From assembly GCA_002371715.1 (NCBI GenBank), contig DFGF01000108.1, positions 1 through 7,253 on the forward strand: a DNA stretch of 7,253 nt, written 5' to 3'. This stretch comes from Prevotella sp. UBA3757. GTDB taxonomy: Bacteria; Bacteroidota; Bacteroidia; Bacteroidales; Bacteroidaceae. Both the position numbers and the translations under genes were made by a program. This document shows positions 4,809 to 7,253 of the stretch, piece by piece. Below the pieces are notes generated by a model, which saw only the letters and a list, made by a program, of their open reading frames with translations, searched no databases and was not told where the DNA came from. How positions within the stretch are numbered: the stretch's first letter is position 1; every line of letters starts with the position of its first letter.

Positions 4809-7094
4809 ATGACTACACTTCTATCAGACCTGAATCCCGGCCAGCGTGCCGCCGTGGAATATTGTAACGGGCCGCAGCTGGTCATAGCCGGAGCCGGATC
4901 TGGCAAGACGCGCGTACTGACATACAAGATTGCCTACCTGCTGGAGCAGGGCTTCCAGCCCTGGAACATCCTGGCACTGACCTTCACCAACAAGGCCGCC
5001 CGCGAGATGAAGGAGCGCATTGGCCGGCTGGTCGGTCAGGAGCGCGCCCAGCGCCTGGTGATGGGCACGTTCCACAGCGTCTTTGCCCGCATCCTGCGTG
5101 CGGAAGCCGACAAAATCGGATTTAACAGCAATTTCACCATCTACGACCAAACCGACGCGCGCTCACTGGTCAAGAACATCATCAAGGAGATGCAGCTCGA
5201 CGACAAGGTCTACAAACCGTCGTCCGTGGCCGACCGCATCTCGATGGCCAAGAACCACCTGCTCATGCCCACGGCCTACGAACAGAGCACGTGGGCTGTG
5301 GACGATGTTCAGCATAAGCGTCCGCAGGTCTCTCATATATATAATAGGTATATAGAGCGGTGCCGGCAGGCCAACGCCATGGACTTCGACGACCTGCTGG
5401 TGCAGACCTACCTGCTGTTTCGTCAGCACGACGATGTGCGGCGGAAGTATGTCGAGCGTTTCCGCTACGTGCTGGTCGACGAGTATCAGGACACGAACTA
5501 TGCCCAGCAGGAAATCGTGCTGCAGCTGACCCTTGACGACGGTCATGTCTGTGTCGTCGGCGACGATGCGCAGAGCATCTACTCCTTCCGTGGTGCCAAC
5601 ATCGACAATATACTGGACTTCCAGCAGAAATATCCGCAGGGCACGCGCCTCTTCAAGCTCGAACAGAACTACCGTTCGACGCAACTCATCGTCGAGGCTG
5701 CCAACTCGCTGATTCGCAAGAACGAGCGCCAGATACGCAAGGACGTCTTCAGCGAGAACGAGCAGGGCGAACGGCTCACCCTGAAGCCCGCCTATAGCGA
5801 CAAGGAGGAGGCCATCATCGTCTGCAACGACATCAAGCGCATCCGGCGTCAGGAGCATGCCGAGTATAGCGACTTTGCCATCCTCTATCGTACCAATGCC
5901 CAGAGCCGATCGTTCGAGGAACAGATGCGCAAGGATGCCATTCCCTATCGCATCTATGGCGGCCTGTCGTTCTACCAGCGCAAGGAAATCAAGGACGTCA
6001 TTGCCTACTTCCGGACGGTCACCAACCCGGACGACGAGGAGGCCCTGCGCCGCATCATCAACTATCCGGCGCGCGGCATCGGCGATACCACCGTGTCGAA
6101 GATTGTCGAGACGGCTAACCTGCACAGCGTATCGCTGTGGACGGTCATCCAGCAGCCCGTCGTCTTCGGCCTCCAGCTGTCGAAAGGCACGCTCACCAAG
6201 CTCGGCAACTTCCAGTCGCTGATTGAAGGCTGGCGACAGCGCATCGAGCAGGAGGATGCCTACGTGCTTGGCCACGCCATCATCATGGAGAGCGGCATCA
6301 GCAAGGACATCTATAGTTCCAGCAATCCGGAGGACGTCTCCCGTCAGGAGAATCTCGAAGAGTTTCTTGGCGGTATGCAGGACTTCGTCGAGGGGCGTCG
6401 CGAGGAGGGTATGGAGAACGAGATACTGCTGACCGATTTCCTGCAGGAGGTGGCCCTGCTGACCGACCTCGACAGTGAGGGCGATGCCGATCAGCCCAAA
6501 GTTTCGCTGATGACGGTTCATGCTGCCAAGGGTCTTGAGTTTCCGACGGTATTTGTCGTGGGTCTCGAGGAAAATATCTTCCCGTCGCCCATGTGTACGG
6601 GGTCTATGCGTGAACTCGAAGAGGAGCGCCGTCTGCTCTATGTCGCCATCACCCGTGCCGAGAAGCATTGTGTCCTGACCTGTGCGCAGAACCGTTTCCG
6701 CTATGGGCGCATGGAGTACGATACGCCCTCCCGATTTATCAATGATATCGATCCTGCACTGTTGCGGGTCGAGGGCGACCGGCCGTCGCCGGCAGCAGGG
6801 CGGGGGTACGGACGGCCCCCATACCAGAACCCGCGGCCTGTGGCCACACAGTTTTTGGCAGACCCAAAGCCTCGGCTGACGCCTGTGCGCCATGAGTCAC
6901 CAGCACCGAAGTCGACCGTGCTGGGCAGCATGGGACTTCGGGAGGGCAGCGTCATCGAGCACCAGCGCTTCGGCATCGGTACTGTTGAGCGTATTGAGGG
7001 CTCCGGCGAGAATGCCAAGGCTACCGTCGCTTTCAAGAATGCCGGTACCAAACAGCTCCTGCTGAAGTTCGCAAAATATACGATTATCGGATAA
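4809..7094 (+). CDS. pcrA: PcrA/UvrD-type ATP-dependent DNA helicase (761 aa)
   Basis: This is a superfamily 1A 3'-5' DNA helicase that unwinds DNA during excision repair, replication restart and transcription-coupled repair. All motifs are present and intact: Q-motif LNPGQRAAV (8-16), Walker A GAGSGKT (28-34), motif Ia TFTNKAAREMKER, GTFHSVFARI, motif II VDEYQDTN (223-230), motif III GDDAQSIYSFRGA (251-263), motif IV EQNYRS, motif V TVHAAKGLEF (569-578) and motif VI EERRLLYVAITRAE (605-618). A Pro/Arg-rich linker at about 655-705 leads to a C-terminal Tudor-like fold (HQRFGIGTV at 718-726, then VAFKNAGTKQLLLKFA). That tail is characteristic of PcrA/UvrD and is known to contact RNA polymerase. 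Length is normal for PcrA. The ATG at 4809 places the Q-motif at the expected distance. It follows the lipoprotein gene by 20 bp with no promoter visible. Rep is a possible alternative, but the Tudor tail argues for PcrA/UvrD. Confidence 0.96.
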   Translation: MTTLLSDLNPGQRAAVEYCNGPQLVIAGAGSGKTRVLTYKIAYLLEQGFQPWNILALTFTNKAAREMKERIGRLVGQERAQRLVMGTFHSVFARILRAEADKIGFNSNFTIYDQTDARSLVKNIIKEMQLDDKVYKPSSVADRISMAKNHLLMPTAYEQSTWAVDDVQHKRPQVSHIYNRYIERCRQANAMDFDDLLVQTYLLFRQHDDVRRKYVERFRYVLVDEYQDTNYAQQEIVLQLTLDDGHVCVVGDDAQSIYSFRGANIDNILDFQQKYPQGTRLFKLEQNYRSTQLIVEAANSLIRKNERQIRKDVFSENEQGERLTLKPAYSDKEEAIIVCNDIKRIRRQEHAEYSDFAILYRTNAQSRSFEEQMRKDAIPYRIYGGLSFYQRKEIKDVIAYFRTVTNPDDEEALRRIINYPARGIGDTTVSKIVETANLHSVSLWTVIQQPVVFGLQLSKGTLTKLGNFQSLIEGWRQRIEQEDAYVLGHAIIMESGISKDIYSSSNPEDVSRQENLEEFLGGMQDFVEGRREEGMENEILLTDFLQEVALLTDLDSEGDADQPKVSLMTVHAAKGLEFPTVFVVGLEENIFPSPMCTGSMRELEEERRLLYVAITRAEKHCVLTCAQNRFRYGRMEYDTPSRFINDIDPALLRVEGDRPSPAAGRGYGRPPYQNPRPVATQFLADPKPRLTPVRHESPAPKSTVLGSMGLREGSVIEHQRFGIGTVERIEGSGENAKATVAFKNAGTKQLLLKFAKYTIIG

Positions 7095-7098
7095 AACG

Positions 7099-7137
7099 GA
7101 CGAATGGCTATCGGCCTGCTGCCAATAGCCATTCGTC
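7099..7137. terminator. Hairpin between convergent genes, possible bidirectional terminator
   Basis: There is a perfect 13-bp stem (7099-7111 with 7125-7137). After a C-A mismatch come three more pairs (7113-7115 with 7121-7123) and a 5-nt loop. It starts 4 bp after the helicase stop. On the minus strand the stem is followed by CG and then four T residues, so it suits termination of the convergent minus-strand gene best. On the plus strand the T-run is poor. Confidence 0.6.
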
Positions 7138-7149
7138 ACATTCGTTGTG

Positions 7150-7253
7150 TCAAAGTGCGTCATCTTCCGGTCGTTCCGGAAGATGACGCTTTATCTGAGG
7201 CAGGTGCTTCTTCTTGCGCAGGTAGGCTGCCTTTCGGGCCTCGTATTCCTCGT
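7150..7253 (-). CDS. 3' end of an unidentified gene running in from the right edge
   Basis: The minus strand is open from the right edge to a TGA at 7152-7150. It shows 33 codons that read EEYEARKAAYLRKKKHL and end PERPEDDAL. The tail is highly charged and basic, and its codons (GCC, CTG, CGC, AAG, TAC) match those of the neighbouring genes, which supports real coding. It converges on the helicase gene with 55 bp between the stops. I cannot assign a family from so short a C-terminus. The possibility that this is non-coding sequence is not excluded. Confidence 0.55.
   Translation of the reverse strand, partial: EEYEARKAAYLRKKKHLPQIKRHLPERPEDDAL
7157..7194 (+). terminator. Strong hairpin with short T-run, probable terminator of the helicase gene
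   Basis: A perfect 14-bp stem (7157-7170 with 7176-7189), with GC-rich ends and a TCGTT loop, is followed on the plus strand by TTTAT. The form is that of an intrinsic terminator for transcripts of the helicase gene. It lies inside the last 12 or so codons of the convergent minus-strand reading frame, if that frame is real. Confidence 0.62.

Noticed and set aside
5163..6893. Very long minus-strand open frame (576 codons) antisense to the helicase gene
   Set aside because: All SF1 helicase motifs are on the plus strand. The antisense frame is open because the gene uses G/C-ending codons, and its translation shows no recognisable domain.

Overview
The window looks like chromosomal DNA of an anaerobic Bacteroidales bacterium, probably Prevotellaceae-like. 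The grounds are a Bacteroidetes-type promoter (TTTG, about 20 bp, TAnnTTTG) before an anaerobe-type rubrerythrin, A-rich leaders instead of strong Shine-Dalgarno sites, a Bacteroidetes-style lipoprotein, and MacB/FtsX-like permeases with single permease domains in tandem. Codon choice is strongly biased to C/G endings, most of all in the rubrerythrin, lipoprotein and helicase genes. I see no insertion sequence, phage gene, CRISPR array, tRNA or rRNA.

Left part, minus strand: two consecutive ABC-transporter permease genes. One is complete (1242-2588, 448 aa). The other runs off the left edge (1-1238, 412 aa visible). Only 3 bp separate them, so they form one operon. Its ATPase is not in the window.

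Divergent intergenic region (2589-2867): this is the most interesting stretch. Facing the permease operon is a sequence that fits a sigma-54 (-24/-12) promoter, built from an 11-bp tandem duplication. A perfect 17-bp inverted repeat lies 45-80 bp upstream of it, and each arm is itself a TGTCC-N6-GGACA palindrome. Downstream of it is an A-rich heptad-repeat leader. Together they read as an enhancer, promoter and leader module for an NtrC-type activator. Facing right is a housekeeping-type Bacteroidetes promoter for the rubrerythrin gene.

Right part, plus strand: a reverse-domain-order rubrerythrin (2868-3425, peroxide defence), a lipoprotein with a predicted right-handed beta-helix (start 3463), and a complete PcrA/UvrD-type DNA helicase (4809-7094). 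The last two are 20 bp apart and probably co-transcribed. At the right edge the 3' end of an unidentified minus-strand gene converges on the helicase gene, and two strong hairpins sit at the junction.

The genes are mostly ordinary for the group. I did not find a convincing new multi-gene system; the best lead is the regulatory architecture before the permease operon.
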